DNA from: a virus
Reading direction: 5' to 3' (one strand)
IMG/VR virus record: IMGVR_UViG_3300017991_000319
Coordinates: 1-29,855 of that record
Length of the DNA stretch: 29,855 nucleotides
Part shown: positions 7,708-14,641 of the stretch, piece after piece
How positions within the stretch are numbered: position 1 is the stretch's first letter
Layout of the letters: the number at the start of each line of letters is the position of its first letter
Program-made: the position numbers and the translations under genes
Notes under the pieces: generated by a model
What the model saw: the letters and a program-made list of their open reading frames with translations, nothing else
Databases searched by the model: none
What the model was told of the DNA's origin: nothing

Positions 7708-8739
7708 TCACCAGCCCGGGTTGTAGTCGGGGAGTTGCTTGCGGACCCAACCATTGGCACCAGCCATGACGATCACCCCGCGGCGAGACACGTCCCGCCA
7801 GCGAGCCCAGAATGCACTATGCGGAATCTCGACTTCCGTGCCGTGAATCTTGCGCGGTCCCGAATACTGCGATGCTGGCCAACTGTTCTGCACGAGCACC
7901 AGCGGTCCGCCGTATGTCTGGTGCGCCCACGGCCGGTCATCCACGCCGATGTAGGCCATCGCGTGTGCCCACGAGCCGCGGCGGCTGTCTACGCCATTCT
8001 GGTCGCGGCGGCAGGCAAATCCTTCGGAGCCGCAACTACTCGCGCCGAAGCCGCGGGCCAATAGGTCGCGAAGTGCTTCGAAGCTTCGAACCTCGGTCGC
8101 CTCGCGGATCACGTTGTCGTCCCAAGCCTCTTGCAGGCCGGACGCCACTTGGCGGCGGTTCCACCAGTTCACGGTGGACTCGCTGTAACGGGTCAAGTCG
8201 ATCCCGTCGTACTGCTTACGCAGGACGCAGCCTGCCTTCGTCTGCGACACGCGGGCCGCTTCGTGGCAGTACCAGCCATGCCCTGGCTTGGTCGTCCGGT
8301 ACGCGTAGATCGCCTCGGTGGAAAGGACTCCGTTTCGAATCGCGTCCTCGGACACCTCGGGCAGGCCTTCGACCTTGCCGCTTACCTCATCCGGCACGCC
8401 CGAAACCGCTTCGCAAACCAGAGTGAGCAGATTGGCATTCCGCTGGGACCACGACACACAGTCGCCTTCGAACTGGTAGCCGCCAGGCAAGCAGCCAGGG
8501 TAGGCCTTCATGCACTCGACGAAGGGAATCACCAGCTTTCCAGCCGCTGAGTCTTCGTAGCCGAACATGCGGCACACTTCATCGCCACTATGGATCGCCA
8601 CGCCGTCGAGGAAACGCTCGCGAGCCTCAGGCGAGTACAAGGCCCCAGCGAATCCGCGGTCGTACTGGCGCGCGACCTCCTCACCCGAATTGATCTGGGG
8701 GGACTCCCACGCCTTGAATTGTTGTGGCAGGTCAGGCAT
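7708..8739 (-). CDS. papain-like (C1 family) cysteine peptidase, 343 aa
   Basis: The three papain landmarks occur in order. These are a Gln/Cys block YQFEGDCVSWSQRN (Cys at about residue 94, with Trp at +3), a His block GSWAHAMAYIGVDD (His about 259), and an Asn block VLVQNSWP (Asn about 285). The spacing fits C1 peptidases. No signal peptide is visible. At least eight further Cys occur. The start overlaps the stop of the HNH gene by 8 nt. Papain-like peptidases are rare as phage genes. Possible roles include structural protein processing, lysis, or attack on host proteins. The upstream HNH gene may be an insertion next to it. Confidence 0.78.
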   Translation of the reverse strand: MPDLPQQFKAWESPQINSGEEVARQYDRGFAGALYSPEARERFLDGVAIHSGDEVCRMFGYEDSAAGKLVIPFVECMKAYPGCLPGGYQFEGDCVSWSQRNANLLTLVCEAVSGVPDEVSGKVEGLPEVSEDAIRNGVLSTEAIYAYRTTKPGHGWYCHEAARVSQTKAGCVLRKQYDGIDLTRYSESTVNWWNRRQVASGLQEAWDDNVIREATEVRSFEALRDLLARGFGASSCGSEGFACRRDQNGVDSRRGSWAHAMAYIGVDDRPWAHQTYGGPLVLVQNSWPASQYSGPRKIHGTEVEIPHSAFWARWRDVSRRGVIVMAGANGWVRKQLPDYNPGW

Positions 8740-9388
8740 TTTTTAGCACCCTGTAAACGGTGCCCTTGCTGGTGCCAAGCGCCTGGCAAATCTGCGGCTC
8801 GGTCGCGCCGTTCCGCCGCATCTCAACGATCTGGCGTTTGATTATTTCTGGAACACGATTGCGCGGAGTGCCTTTGATTGGCGGCAATCCGAGAGACTTC
8901 CATTTGCTGCCAGTCAGCATGTTTCGAAGGCTGTGCAGTGACACGCCGACCTTTTCGGCCGCGTCCGCCGCGTGGACTCCCGACGCGACCAACGCGTAAG
9001 CCGCCTTCATTTGTGCGTTAGAAGCCTTGGCGGCCGGGTTGTCTTCGCCCTTCCGCCGCATCAACCCAAGCTCAGCCGCGTGCAGAGTGTTGCCGCGGCG
9101 CGTCACGTATTCGAGGTTGTCGGCCCGATTGTTTTGTTTGTCTCCGTCGATGTGGTTGACTTCCATGCCATCGGGAATCGGCCCCAAAAACGCCTGAGCT
9201 ACCACCCGATGAATTAGTTGGTGCCTGTGGCCACCAGGCGAAACGGTCACGTAGCCCTGGCTGTGCCGACTCGGCTTCAGGACGTACTCTCGCCCCCAAA
9301 CCAAGCTCTTAACTCGGCCCATGTTCGAAACTTCGTACTTGCCTTCGAACCCAACCACAGGACGCCATTCTTCGTGTACAATTCGCAC
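8732..9388 (-). CDS. NUMOD4-HNH homing-type endonuclease with HTH tail, 218 aa
   Basis: Domains in order are a NUMOD4 motif near the N-terminus (EEWRPVVGFEGKYEVSNMGR), an HNH nuclease core (LIHRVVAQAF then EVNHIDGDKQNNRADNLEYV), and two helix-turn-helix regions (GVHAADAAEKVGVSLHSLRN; ATEPQICQALGTSKGTVYRV). This is the usual build of free-standing phage homing endonucleases. I chose the GTG at 9388 because AAGGAG lies 8 nt upstream; a GTG at 9397 is in frame but would abut that site. The gene lies between 9455-10138 and the peptidase gene. The cleavage target is unknown but may be an allele of a neighbouring gene. Confidence 0.88.
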   Translation of the reverse strand: MRIVHEEWRPVVGFEGKYEVSNMGRVKSLVWGREYVLKPSRHSQGYVTVSPGGHRHQLIHRVVAQAFLGPIPDGMEVNHIDGDKQNNRADNLEYVTRRGNTLHAAELGLMRRKGEDNPAAKASNAQMKAAYALVASGVHAADAAEKVGVSLHSLRNMLTGSKWKSLGLPPIKGTPRNRVPEIIKRQIVEMRRNGATEPQICQALGTSKGTVYRVLKNA

Positions 9389-9418
9389 GTCTGTCACTCC
9401 TTCTCAGTGATAGTCCAC

Positions 9419-9452
9419 GCCCTCGGCTGGTCGCACAGCGCGAGGGCCTTTT
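9419..9452 (+). terminator. hairpin with T-run, plus-strand orientation
   Basis: A perfect 7-bp stem (GCCCTCG at 9419-9425 with CGAGGGC at 9441-9447) is followed on the plus strand by CTTTT. The orientation is odd, because the flanking genes are on the minus strand; there is no T-run in the minus direction. It could stop antisense transcription, or be a remnant that arrived with the HNH gene. Confidence 0.45.
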
Positions 9453-9454
9453 CG

Positions 9455-10138
9455 TCAGAAGTCCTCCGAAATACGCCGCAAGGCGGCGACTAGCTCAGCC
9501 TTGAGCGCCGCATCCATCAGCCGGTCGTCCATCCCGATAGCCGCCGCAATGCGGTCGCTGATCGGCTTATTGATCGCCGGCGCATCCGGCAGCCGACGCT
9601 CGATCTTGAATTGCTCCACAGCCTGCTGCTGAATCTCGCGGAATTGGCTAGTCGTCAGCGGCGACTCAGTCCGCTCGATCGAAGCTGCGAGGTCGCGATA
9701 GAACTCCGCAAACTTAAGTCGATTCGCTCCAGTTGGTAGCAGTTCTGCCAGCGGCCCTCGCTCATCCACTGGGACCGGCGTCGGAGGCGGCACCGGCTGC
9801 GGCTCGGGTTCAGGCCGCGGCTCGCCCACCGTAAACGTGGCGTTGTGTCGCTCGACGCGGAACTGCTTAGACTCCCAGTCCACCTCAAACACGTCGCACC
9901 GCAGCGTGTGCGTGCCTGGCGGCGCCCATGCAAACAGGCGTCGGCCCTCCTCGACGATTTGAATGGCTACGCCTGGCGATGCCTCCCACAGCACTTGCAC
10001 CGAGCCAGCGTCAGTTGCCCCGATCTCAACGCTCGCAACGATCGGCGCAAACGGTTCAACCTGCTGTGGAGCCGTAATCTGGCCCCACAGCGGAGAAACA
10101 TCAGCGGCAGTAGGAGGCACGCCAGTCGCATTACACAT
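9455..10138 (-). CDS. proline-hinge protein, probably exported; 5' end may be frameshifted
   Basis: The main frame encodes an N-terminal beta domain (PIVASVEIGATDAGSVQVLW ... LFAWAPPGTHTLRC), a proline-rich hinge (PRPEPEPQPVPPPTPVPV) and a C-terminal helical domain. The frame's own start (10138) gives no signal peptide. A second frame starts with ATG at 10131, overlapping the upstream stop as TAATG like many junctions here. It encodes MRLACLLLPLMFLRCG, a good signal peptide, which would run into the main frame if one base were added in the G-run at 10083-10086. Either a sequencing/mutational indel or a -1 shift is possible. Function unknown; planctomycete-style secreted proteins show this beta-domain plus hinge build. 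Confidence 0.7.
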   Translation of the reverse strand: MCNATGVPPTAADVSPLWGQITAPQQVEPFAPIVASVEIGATDAGSVQVLWEASPGVAIQIVEEGRRLFAWAPPGTHTLRCDVFEVDWESKQFRVERHNATFTVGEPRPEPEPQPVPPPTPVPVDERGPLAELLPTGANRLKFAEFYRDLAASIERTESPLTTSQFREIQQQAVEQFKIERRLPDAPAINKPISDRIAAAIGMDDRLMDAALKAELVAALRRISEDF

Positions 10139-10796
10139 CCAGGTTTTCGCGCAGGTCTTGGATCCATTTTCTCGCGTATCTCGCCACCGCAGGCCCTGCC
10201 ACTTCTCGTAAATGCCGCTCGATAAAAGCGTCCAGCCTTGCGCGCCCCGTCAAATCCAATTCGTTTATCACATCCTGCGCGAGCAGTTCGCTAAGTCTGG
10301 CCAAGTCGCTTTCGTCAAGTTGCCACAGCAGCTTTGCCAGCATGTGCCGAATCAGCTGTCGTTCTTCGAGGCCCATCTTCTCGCCTTTGCGTTTGGCAGC
10401 ATGGTAGCGACGGTGGCAGTTCGCACACAGCACGACGCACTTTTTCAGTTCGGCCTCTAATTGCCTTGCTTTGATCGTGCGAGATCGCACGCCATTGCTG
10501 ATGGCAAAGGTCTTTCCGCGCACGTGGTGAAAATCCAAAACCCCGACGTCTTTTTCTCCGCAGACCACGCAGCCGTCCGCTGCTGCGGCTCGACACATCT
10601 CCCTTTTGGCTGAGCGTCCCTCCTTTGTGCGCATCGCAGACAGTGCGCGTTGTCTTTCGCGATTCTTCCTATATCTCGCGCGCGATTGCCTTATGCACGA
10701 GTTGCACGTCTTCGCAGTTCGCGACGCAAACTGCAAAGCGCTTTTTACCGCTTTGCAGCCACTGCATTTTCTTTTAGCGCCCAAGAGGGGCTGCAT
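10131..10796 (-). CDS. HNH endonuclease, 221 aa
   Basis: The N-terminus has a small CxxC zinc knuckle pair (RKCSGCKAV ... TCNSC) in a very basic region. It is followed by the HNH core with GCVVCGE, VLDFHHVRGK and KKCVVLCANCHRRYH: two Cys pairs for zinc, the catalytic His doublet and the terminal N...H. A basic helical C-terminal domain follows. The start overlaps the stop of 10774-11001 by 23 nt, and its own stop overlaps the next ATG. HNH proteins of this kind serve in phage packaging or as homing nucleases; there is no terminase nearby in the window, so a homing or mobile role is somewhat more likely. Confidence 0.85.
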   Translation of the reverse strand: MQPLLGAKRKCSGCKAVKSALQFASRTAKTCNSCIRQSRARYRKNRERQRALSAMRTKEGRSAKREMCRAAAADGCVVCGEKDVGVLDFHHVRGKTFAISNGVRSRTIKARQLEAELKKCVVLCANCHRRYHAAKRKGEKMGLEERQLIRHMLAKLLWQLDESDLARLSELLAQDVINELDLTGRARLDAFIERHLREVAGPAVARYARKWIQDLRENLDV

Positions 10797-11001
10797 GGAT
10801 CATTCGGCCAACAAGCTCTGCCTCAGCCTCTGTCAGCTCAGGCGCATGGCCATTGCTAGCAAAGGTTGGCCGCAGAACTCGCCAAATCGCATCCATGACT
10901 TCCGGCAGTCGGTCATCCAGTTCGTTGGGCGTCAGCTTGGAAACTTCGCGCGCCACAATAATTCCGAACTCAACCCACTGTTCGATCTTGTCCCAGTCCA
11001 T
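10774..11001 (-). CDS. small hypothetical protein, 75 aa
   Basis: The protein is acidic and helical (WDKIEQWVEFGIIVAREVSK; ELDDRLPEVMDAIWRVLRP). It has no Cys motif, signal peptide or membrane span. A GCAGG lies at suitable distance from the ATG. Upstream (11002-11159) is a gap of about 157 nt, in which I see only a weak inverted repeat (CTTGCA ... TGCAAG) and no convincing gene or promoter. A small phage accessory or DNA-binding partner is possible; I do not recognise a family. Confidence 0.65.
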   Translation of the reverse strand: MDWDKIEQWVEFGIIVAREVSKLTPNELDDRLPEVMDAIWRVLRPTFASNGHAPELTEAEAELVGRMIHAAPLGR

Positions 11002-11159
11002 GATTAACCTGCAAAAAGAAAGGCATGCACTAAGCGAGAAACGCCTTTGCAGCGAGTCGCGCCCTGTGCCTGCCTGCAGGTGGTGGGTCGTGCCGATCAG
11101 ATTGCAGTTTTTATTCTTGCATTGAATTGCCTTCGTGCAAGCGCCAATTTGGCTGCTCG

Positions 11160-11375
11160 TCAGGCGTCCTTGCGACGCGCTGCGGAAACCCGTTGCCTGT
11201 CCTGGCTCGCCGCAACCCGCAGCTCCTCGTCCGTCAGCAGCGGCCAGCTAAATTCGTCGACAGGCTCGCACAGGCTGGTAACAATGCGCAGTCGCTTGTC
11301 GCGCGACCAGCTGACTACGCCCCGTACATCCACCAAGTCGCCTTCGCGGAACTGGATGACCCTCGCGCCCCTCAT
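11160..11375 (-). CDS. small hypothetical protein, 71 aa
   Basis: The start MRGARVIQFREGD is chosen because its ATG overlaps the upstream stop as ATGA. The N-terminal half looks like a short beta barrel (IQFREGDLVDVRGVVSW, then LRIVTSL). The C-terminal half is a helical basic tail (EELRVAASQDRQRVSAARRK). Nothing identifies a reaction. It is coupled to the HExxH protein upstream in the early operon. Confidence 0.6.
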   Translation of the reverse strand: MRGARVIQFREGDLVDVRGVVSWSRDKRLRIVTSLCEPVDEFSWPLLTDEELRVAASQDRQRVSAARRKDA

Positions 11376-11656
11376 ACCACCTCCCACTGTTCCAACGTGC
11401 CCCGCAACACTGCTAGGTAGTTGTGTTCCATCCGCAAAACTGCTTCCTCGGCCAGGTCGGGCGCCGACTGGTGCAACACTTCATGCGCCAGCACGGCCAA
11501 TACGTCCGCCTCATCGCCCTCCGCAGCGACTGCTATCACCTTGCGGTTGTAGTCGCAAATGCCGAGGGTTCCTTTAGGCAACTTGCCGCAGCGCACAGTC
11601 CAAACGGCGTTGCCGCCGATCGGTTCCATCAGTGTGACTTGGAACGACCTGAACAT
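11372..11656 (-). CDS. HExxH-motif putative metallopeptidase-like protein, 94 aa
   Basis: The segment DVLAVLAHEVLHQSAPDL contains HEVLH, the zincin zinc-binding and catalytic signature, followed after a short loop by an acidic helix (EEAVLRMEHNYLAVL) that could give the third ligand. This resembles minimal SprT/ImmA-type metallopeptidase domains, but the protein is much shorter than typical family members. AAGGA precedes the ATG, which overlaps the end of 11629-11988 by 28 nt. In temperate phages such small zincins sometimes act with repressors; none is adjacent here, so the role is open. Confidence 0.7.
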   Translation of the reverse strand: MFRSFQVTLMEPIGGNAVWTVRCGKLPKGTLGICDYNRKVIAVAAEGDEADVLAVLAHEVLHQSAPDLAEEAVLRMEHNYLAVLRGTLEQWEVV

Positions 11657-11988
11657 GCGAATTCCTTAGCAGTGCGCTTTGGCCCGCCCGCGTCTAGGTT
11701 GCGCTTTGGAAGCCGCATTTTCGCGCGCAATGCGTCGTCGGTCCAACTGGCCCGCACCATCGCCATGCGATCGGCCAGCACTTGGCCGCACGGAATGTAA
11801 GTTACCTTTGCGCGCCTGCGCACTACAGTCGTTCCGTCCTGCAGCACCACGCAAACAGAATTGCCCGCGATCTTCGCCACTCGTCCAATTGGCACTTCGC
11901 GCCGGTGATTGCTGTGCAGCTCGACCAAGTCGCCCACTTCCAGCGGCGGAACGCGGCTTACGGCAAATGCGTCATTGAGCACGCTCAC
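11629..11988 (-). CDS. hypothetical protein with KOW/SH3-like barrel, 119 aa
   Basis: The start is GTG overlapping the upstream stop as GTGA. PPLEVGDLVELHSNHRREVP followed by IGRVAKIAGNSVCVVLQDGT has the beta pattern of a KOW or SH3-like barrel of the kind seen in nucleic-acid-associated proteins. The C-terminal third is basic and probably flexible (RLPKRNLDAGGPKRTAKE). It lies among early DNA-metabolism genes. Function unknown. Confidence 0.65.
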   Translation of the reverse strand: MSVLNDAFAVSRVPPLEVGDLVELHSNHRREVPIGRVAKIAGNSVCVVLQDGTTVVRRRAKVTYIPCGQVLADRMAMVRASWTDDALRAKMRLPKRNLDAGGPKRTAKEFACSGRSKSH

Positions 11989-12305
11989 AGCTGACCTGCA
12001 ATCGCCGAAAGCACATCAACGACCCATTCATCAGCCCGGGAGCGGTCTGTCGCGGGAAAGCGGAACACCCGCCAGCCTGCTGCCGTCGCCGCGTTGTACT
12101 TTTCGCAGTCCGATCGCACGCCTGCCACAGTTTGGTGCCGACCTCGCCCCTCGATCTCAACTGCCACTCTCAGCCGCGGACTGGCGAAGTCAAATCGCCA
12201 TTTCCTCGTCGGATGAAACCGAAACTCCCGCACCATATCGGATCCGCTGGGCGCGGCGTCCTGCCACGCAGCCCAGAATGCGTCTTCAGCGATCGATTTA
12301 CTCAT
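11985..12305 (-). CDS. DUF559/Vsr-like nuclease, 106 aa
   Basis: The start MSKSIAEDAFWAAW is preceded by GGAAGGA at about 10 nt. The segment EFRFHPTRKWRFDFASPRLR, then VAVEIEGRGRH and the closing YNAATAAGWRVFRFPA, follows the Vsr/DUF559 fold of the PD-(D/E)XK group. The FDFASP Asp, the acidic VAVEIEG strand and the WRVFRF strand are all present. These small enzymes are found in phages as nicking or Holliday-type nucleases. The activity (Mg-dependent DNA cleavage) is known for the family but its substrate here is unknown. Longer in-frame starts overlap the upstream gene and lack a better ribosome site. Confidence 0.82.
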   Translation of the reverse strand: MSKSIAEDAFWAAWQDAAPSGSDMVREFRFHPTRKWRFDFASPRLRVAVEIEGRGRHQTVAGVRSDCEKYNAATAAGWRVFRFPATDRSRADEWVVDVLSAIAGQL

Positions 12306-12333
12306 CCGTTGCGGTCCTTCCGTAGATCCACGC

Positions 12334-13017
12334 TCACCGACCAACCTCCCAGTAAACCACCTCCGCTGGCTCCGTCTGCTCGTACCACTTTTGCAGCGTT
12401 TCGCGCATGCGCGCCTTGCTGTGCAGAACAGGCTGCCGCGTTGGGTCCAGCGTAGACATAGATTCCTGCCGAGGCTGCCCCGCAGCGCACGCACAAGCCA
12501 CTGCATAGTCAATTTTCCCGCTGCCTGACTCCCTACGCCACCACGATTTCGCACGGTGATACCAGCTCCCGCCGCAGTCAGCAAAATCGTCGCCTGTCAT
12601 GGACGAAAACAGCGTTCGATAGCGTGACGTAAAATCTGCGTCTAGAACCCACGCAGTGCCTGTGTCGCGACAGTGCAGGCACCTAAAGCGCGGCTCGTCG
12701 GCAAATTGCAGCTCCAGCCGCTGCTTCGCCCTGTCCGGCCTGGTCGCCAACGATTCGCGCCGCAGGAACACTGGCAGGTCGCTGTATGGCGGCAACTTCA
12801 GGCGTCCCACAGCCACCCTGTCGAGCACCTGCATGGCCTCCTGCTCCTCTACGTCGAGCAGGTTGCGACGCCAAATTTCCCGCATCGCTCTCGCCGAGGA
12901 ATCTAAGTCCCCGCTGAATTCAGCCTGCTTGCGTAGTGCCTCTTCGCGCCAAGTCAGCCATGCCGGAACCACTTCGCCCAGTCGGGTGCAGACGCGCTGC
13001 ACTGCTGCAACTTCCAT
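12334..13017 (-). CDS. Zn-motif replication-associated protein, 227 aa
   Basis: The gene follows the replication protein gene with 9 nt between. The N-terminal half is helical (WLTWREEALRKQAEFSGDLD). In the centre FRCLHCRDTGTAWV at about residues 112-124, together with a later VACAC at 173-177, forms a C-x2-C ... C-x-C zinc pattern. DnaC-type helicase loaders and phage replication partners often have a CxxCxDTG ... CxC knuckle of this kind. No Walker A motif is visible, so it is not an ATPase loader by itself. A role as an adaptor in phage DNA replication is inferred from the motif and the neighbour. Confidence 0.7.
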   Translation of the reverse strand: MEVAAVQRVCTRLGEVVPAWLTWREEALRKQAEFSGDLDSSARAMREIWRRNLLDVEEQEAMQVLDRVAVGRLKLPPYSDLPVFLRRESLATRPDRAKQRLELQFADEPRFRCLHCRDTGTAWVLDADFTSRYRTLFSSMTGDDFADCGGSWYHRAKSWWRRESGSGKIDYAVACACAAGQPRQESMSTLDPTRQPVLHSKARMRETLQKWYEQTEPAEVVYWEVGR

Positions 13018-13026
13018 GCTCAGCCC

Positions 13027-13794
13027 TCAAAACGGTGTGATTTTTGTCGACCTGCCATTGCTCTGGCAGACGCTCCACGCTTGGTCGTCGTCGTCGTAAC
13101 TGCCAGCATTGAGCCAACTGGCAGGCATCTTGGAGAATTCGCCGCTGCCAAGTTCGCTGTCTGCGTACTGCTTGGCCCTGCGGATCAAGAACGCTGCGGG
13201 ATCGTCGCCGCCTGGACCGTCGCGGCCGCGAATGGCCCTCACTGCCTTGTCCCATGCTTTCCTGGCAGCCTTCGCGTCACGGCGGCGCACCCTCGGATAG
13301 GCCGACCAAAACTCCTCGAACCTGTCGCTTGCACTGATCTTCTTGTTGCTTGTTACTTGTTGCTTGTTACTTGTTACTAGTACGTTGCTTGAGGCAACGT
13401 TGCCGCATGCTTGACTCATGCTTGACTCATGCTTGGCAAGTCGTTGCCCCTCCACGACTTCTGGCAACTCTGGCAAATCCGATTCCGCTTCTTTGTGGTG
13501 CGGCGACTGGTGGTCGTGCCACTTGGCGATCTGCACCACCGCCACGCCCTCTGCCTCGTAGCGGACAATAAACCCCGCGCCAAACAGGTCACCCAGCATG
13601 CCGTCGACGTCTGCGCCAGTCAGTTCGTCGTACGGGAACAAGTCCGCCCGAATCCGTTTTGGTCGGTCTTCCAGCCGGCCCTCCTTGTCGGCAAGCGTCC
13701 ACAGTCCTGCGAACAGTAGTCGCGTCATCGGCGGCAGTTCGGCTAGGTCTTCGTTTCGGAAGAACCCTGGCTTGAGTATGCGGCTTCGTGCCAT
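13027..13794 (-). CDS. phage replication initiator/organiser protein, 255 aa
   Basis: The N-terminus (MARSRILKPGFFRNEDLAEL ... LFAGLWTLADKEGRLEDRPK) is the winged-helix domain found in phage replisome organisers. It is followed by FIVRYEAEGVAVVQIAKWHD. Residues about 120-155 are a low-complexity linker with a VTSNKQQVTSNKK repeat. The C-terminus begins FEEFWSAYPRVRRRDAKAAR, a motif typical of phage replication proteins. The linker DNA carries heptamer repeats and palindromes, listed separately, giving a lambda-O-like layout in which the origin could sit inside the gene. It is presumed to bind the origin and recruit host helicase. Confidence 0.82.
   Translation of the reverse strand: MARSRILKPGFFRNEDLAELPPMTRLLFAGLWTLADKEGRLEDRPKRIRADLFPYDELTGADVDGMLGDLFGAGFIVRYEAEGVAVVQIAKWHDHQSPHHKEAESDLPELPEVVEGQRLAKHESSMSQACGNVASSNVLVTSNKQQVTSNKKISASDRFEEFWSAYPRVRRRDAKAARKAWDKAVRAIRGRDGPGGDDPAAFLIRRAKQYADSELGSGEFSKMPASWLNAGSYDDDDQAWSVCQSNGRSTKITPF
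13342..13376 (-). repeat. five tandem heptamers CTTGTTR, candidate origin iterons
   Basis: On the plus strand five consecutive units read CTTGTTG, CTTGTTA, CTTGTTG, CTTGTTA, CTTGTTA. They lie within the linker of the replication gene and are AT-rich compared with the surroundings. They encode the VTSNKQQVTSNK repeat, so selection on protein cannot be ruled out. Confidence 0.75.
13382..13435 (-). repeat. palindromes plus 11-bp direct repeats next to the heptamers
   Basis: ACGTTGC (13382-13388) pairs with GCAACGT (13394-13400). GGCAACGTTGCC at 13393-13404 is a perfect 12-bp palindrome. From 13406 the unit CATGCTTGACT is repeated twice, with a third partial copy (CATGCTTG) ending at 13435. Together with the heptamers this gives a dense iteron/palindrome cluster inside the replication gene. 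Confidence 0.65.
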
Positions 13795-13804
13795 CAGTCA
13801 TTCC

Positions 13805-13972
13805 CTATCGCAACTTGCGCTTATTCCTCGGCGGCGCCTCCCGCTTGGCTCGCATAGCCTTAGCGCGTCGCTTCCCAATGCGGGTTAGCGAATCCAAATC
13901 CAGCACAGGCAACATGGCCTGCAGTTGTGCGTCGCGTATCGCCAGATCGATCAGGTAATGCAGCCGTTTCAT
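13805..13972 (-). CDS. small basic protein, 55 aa
   Basis: The start overlaps the upstream stop as ATGA. The N-terminal half is helical (MKRLHYLIDLAIRDAQLQAM). The C-terminal half is strongly basic (GKRRAKAMRAKREAPPRNKR), as in small nucleic-acid-binding proteins. It sits directly upstream of the replication initiator in the operon. I do not recognise a family. Confidence 0.6.
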   Translation of the reverse strand: MKRLHYLIDLAIRDAQLQAMLPVLDLDSLTRIGKRRAKAMRAKREAPPRNKRKLR

Positions 13973-14148
13973 CCTTCCTCCTCCGCAATCTCTTTCTGCA
14001 GAAACAACATCGCTAGGTTTTCACTGAGGCAGTCTAGGTGATCCCATCGACCTAGTTCCTGCAGCGATTCCACGCAACCCAACGCTTGATCAAGCAGGCA
14101 ATCTGCATACCCAGTCGATTGCTCTTCTGTGTGGCCAGTAACGCTCAT
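13969..14148 (-). CDS. small acidic protein, 59 aa
   Basis: The start overlaps the upstream stop as ATGA, and GGAGG lies upstream at usable spacing. The protein is acidic and helical (LLDQALGCVESLQELGRWDH; LENLAMLFLQKEIAEEEG type pattern at the end). It ends in an ATGA overlap with the basic 55-residue protein, so an acidic/basic pair is made from overlapping genes. They could be a complex or a toxin-antitoxin-like pair, but nothing specific supports the latter. Function unknown. Confidence 0.6.
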   Translation of the reverse strand: MSVTGHTEEQSTGYADCLLDQALGCVESLQELGRWDHLDCLSENLAMLFLQKEIAEEEG

Positions 14149-14336
14149 CGCAATGCCTCCTCTGCGACCATTCGTTCCGCCAAGGTAATTACCTTGCGAA
14201 CGCTGTCATGCTCGCCACGATGTGCCAGGCGACAAAGAAAGTTCCAGGCTTGCACGCGGAGCCACCTGTTGACCTCTTCGCGATCGTTGGGGTCTGGGAT
14301 GTCTGGAGTCTGGTAGGCTAGATTGATGCGCGGCAT
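14145..14336 (-). CDS. small hypothetical protein, 63 aa
   Basis: The start MPRINLAYQTPDIPDPNDRE is chosen for its TAATG overlap with the preceding stop. A proline-rich N-terminus is followed by helices (EEVNRWLRVQAWNFLCRLAH; DSVRKVITLAERMVAEEA). There is no motif that I recognise. It belongs to the chain of coupled small genes between the exonuclease and the replication gene. Confidence 0.65.
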   Translation of the reverse strand: MPRINLAYQTPDIPDPNDREEVNRWLRVQAWNFLCRLAHRGEHDSVRKVITLAERMVAEEALR

Positions 14337-14641
14337 TACTTGGCCTCCTTTACTCGGATGCACGGCGTCATTCGGCCCTTGAAGTCCGTTTCTGTCGGGA
14401 AAATTGCGATCTGCTTGCCAATCCAGTTGTCCGTCTCGTTGCCATGCAATGCGATAATGCTCTTAACGTTGGTTCGATTGAGCACCATCCCTCGCGTATA
14501 CTCATTGAAAAAAAGGATGGCGCGCGTTTCTTTTTGCTCACCGACTTCACCATGATCAATCGCTCGCATGGTAACCTTCGTGTCACCGTGCAAGTCAGCA
14601 GCTTCCAAGTATCTGCCGGGGCACAGTTCGTTCGCGTTCAT
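14336..14641 (-). CDS. conserved phage OB-like protein, 101 aa
   Basis: The pattern YLEAADLHGDTKVTM, then RAILFFNEYTRGMVLNRTNV, then NWIGKQIAIFPTETDFKGR matches a small protein found in many phages next to recombination genes. The beta strand alternation and the closing KGRMTPCIRVKE suggest an OB-type fold. By context, directly downstream of the exonuclease with a TAATG overlap, it could bind single-stranded DNA or modulate recombination. The family's activity is not established to my knowledge. Confidence 0.78.
   Translation of the reverse strand: MNANELCPGRYLEAADLHGDTKVTMRAIDHGEVGEQKETRAILFFNEYTRGMVLNRTNVKSIIALHGNETDNWIGKQIAIFPTETDFKGRMTPCIRVKEAK

Noticed and set aside
11002-11159. A Cys-rich open frame on the minus strand (CKNKNCNLIG region)
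   Set aside because: It has no usable start codon in the frame and overlaps neighbouring genes; kept as a non-coding gap.
13805-14148. Toxin-antitoxin pair from the overlapping 59- and 55-residue genes
   Set aside because: An acidic and a basic small protein are adjacent, but neither resembles a known toxin or antitoxin, and coupling by ATGA is common across the whole operon.
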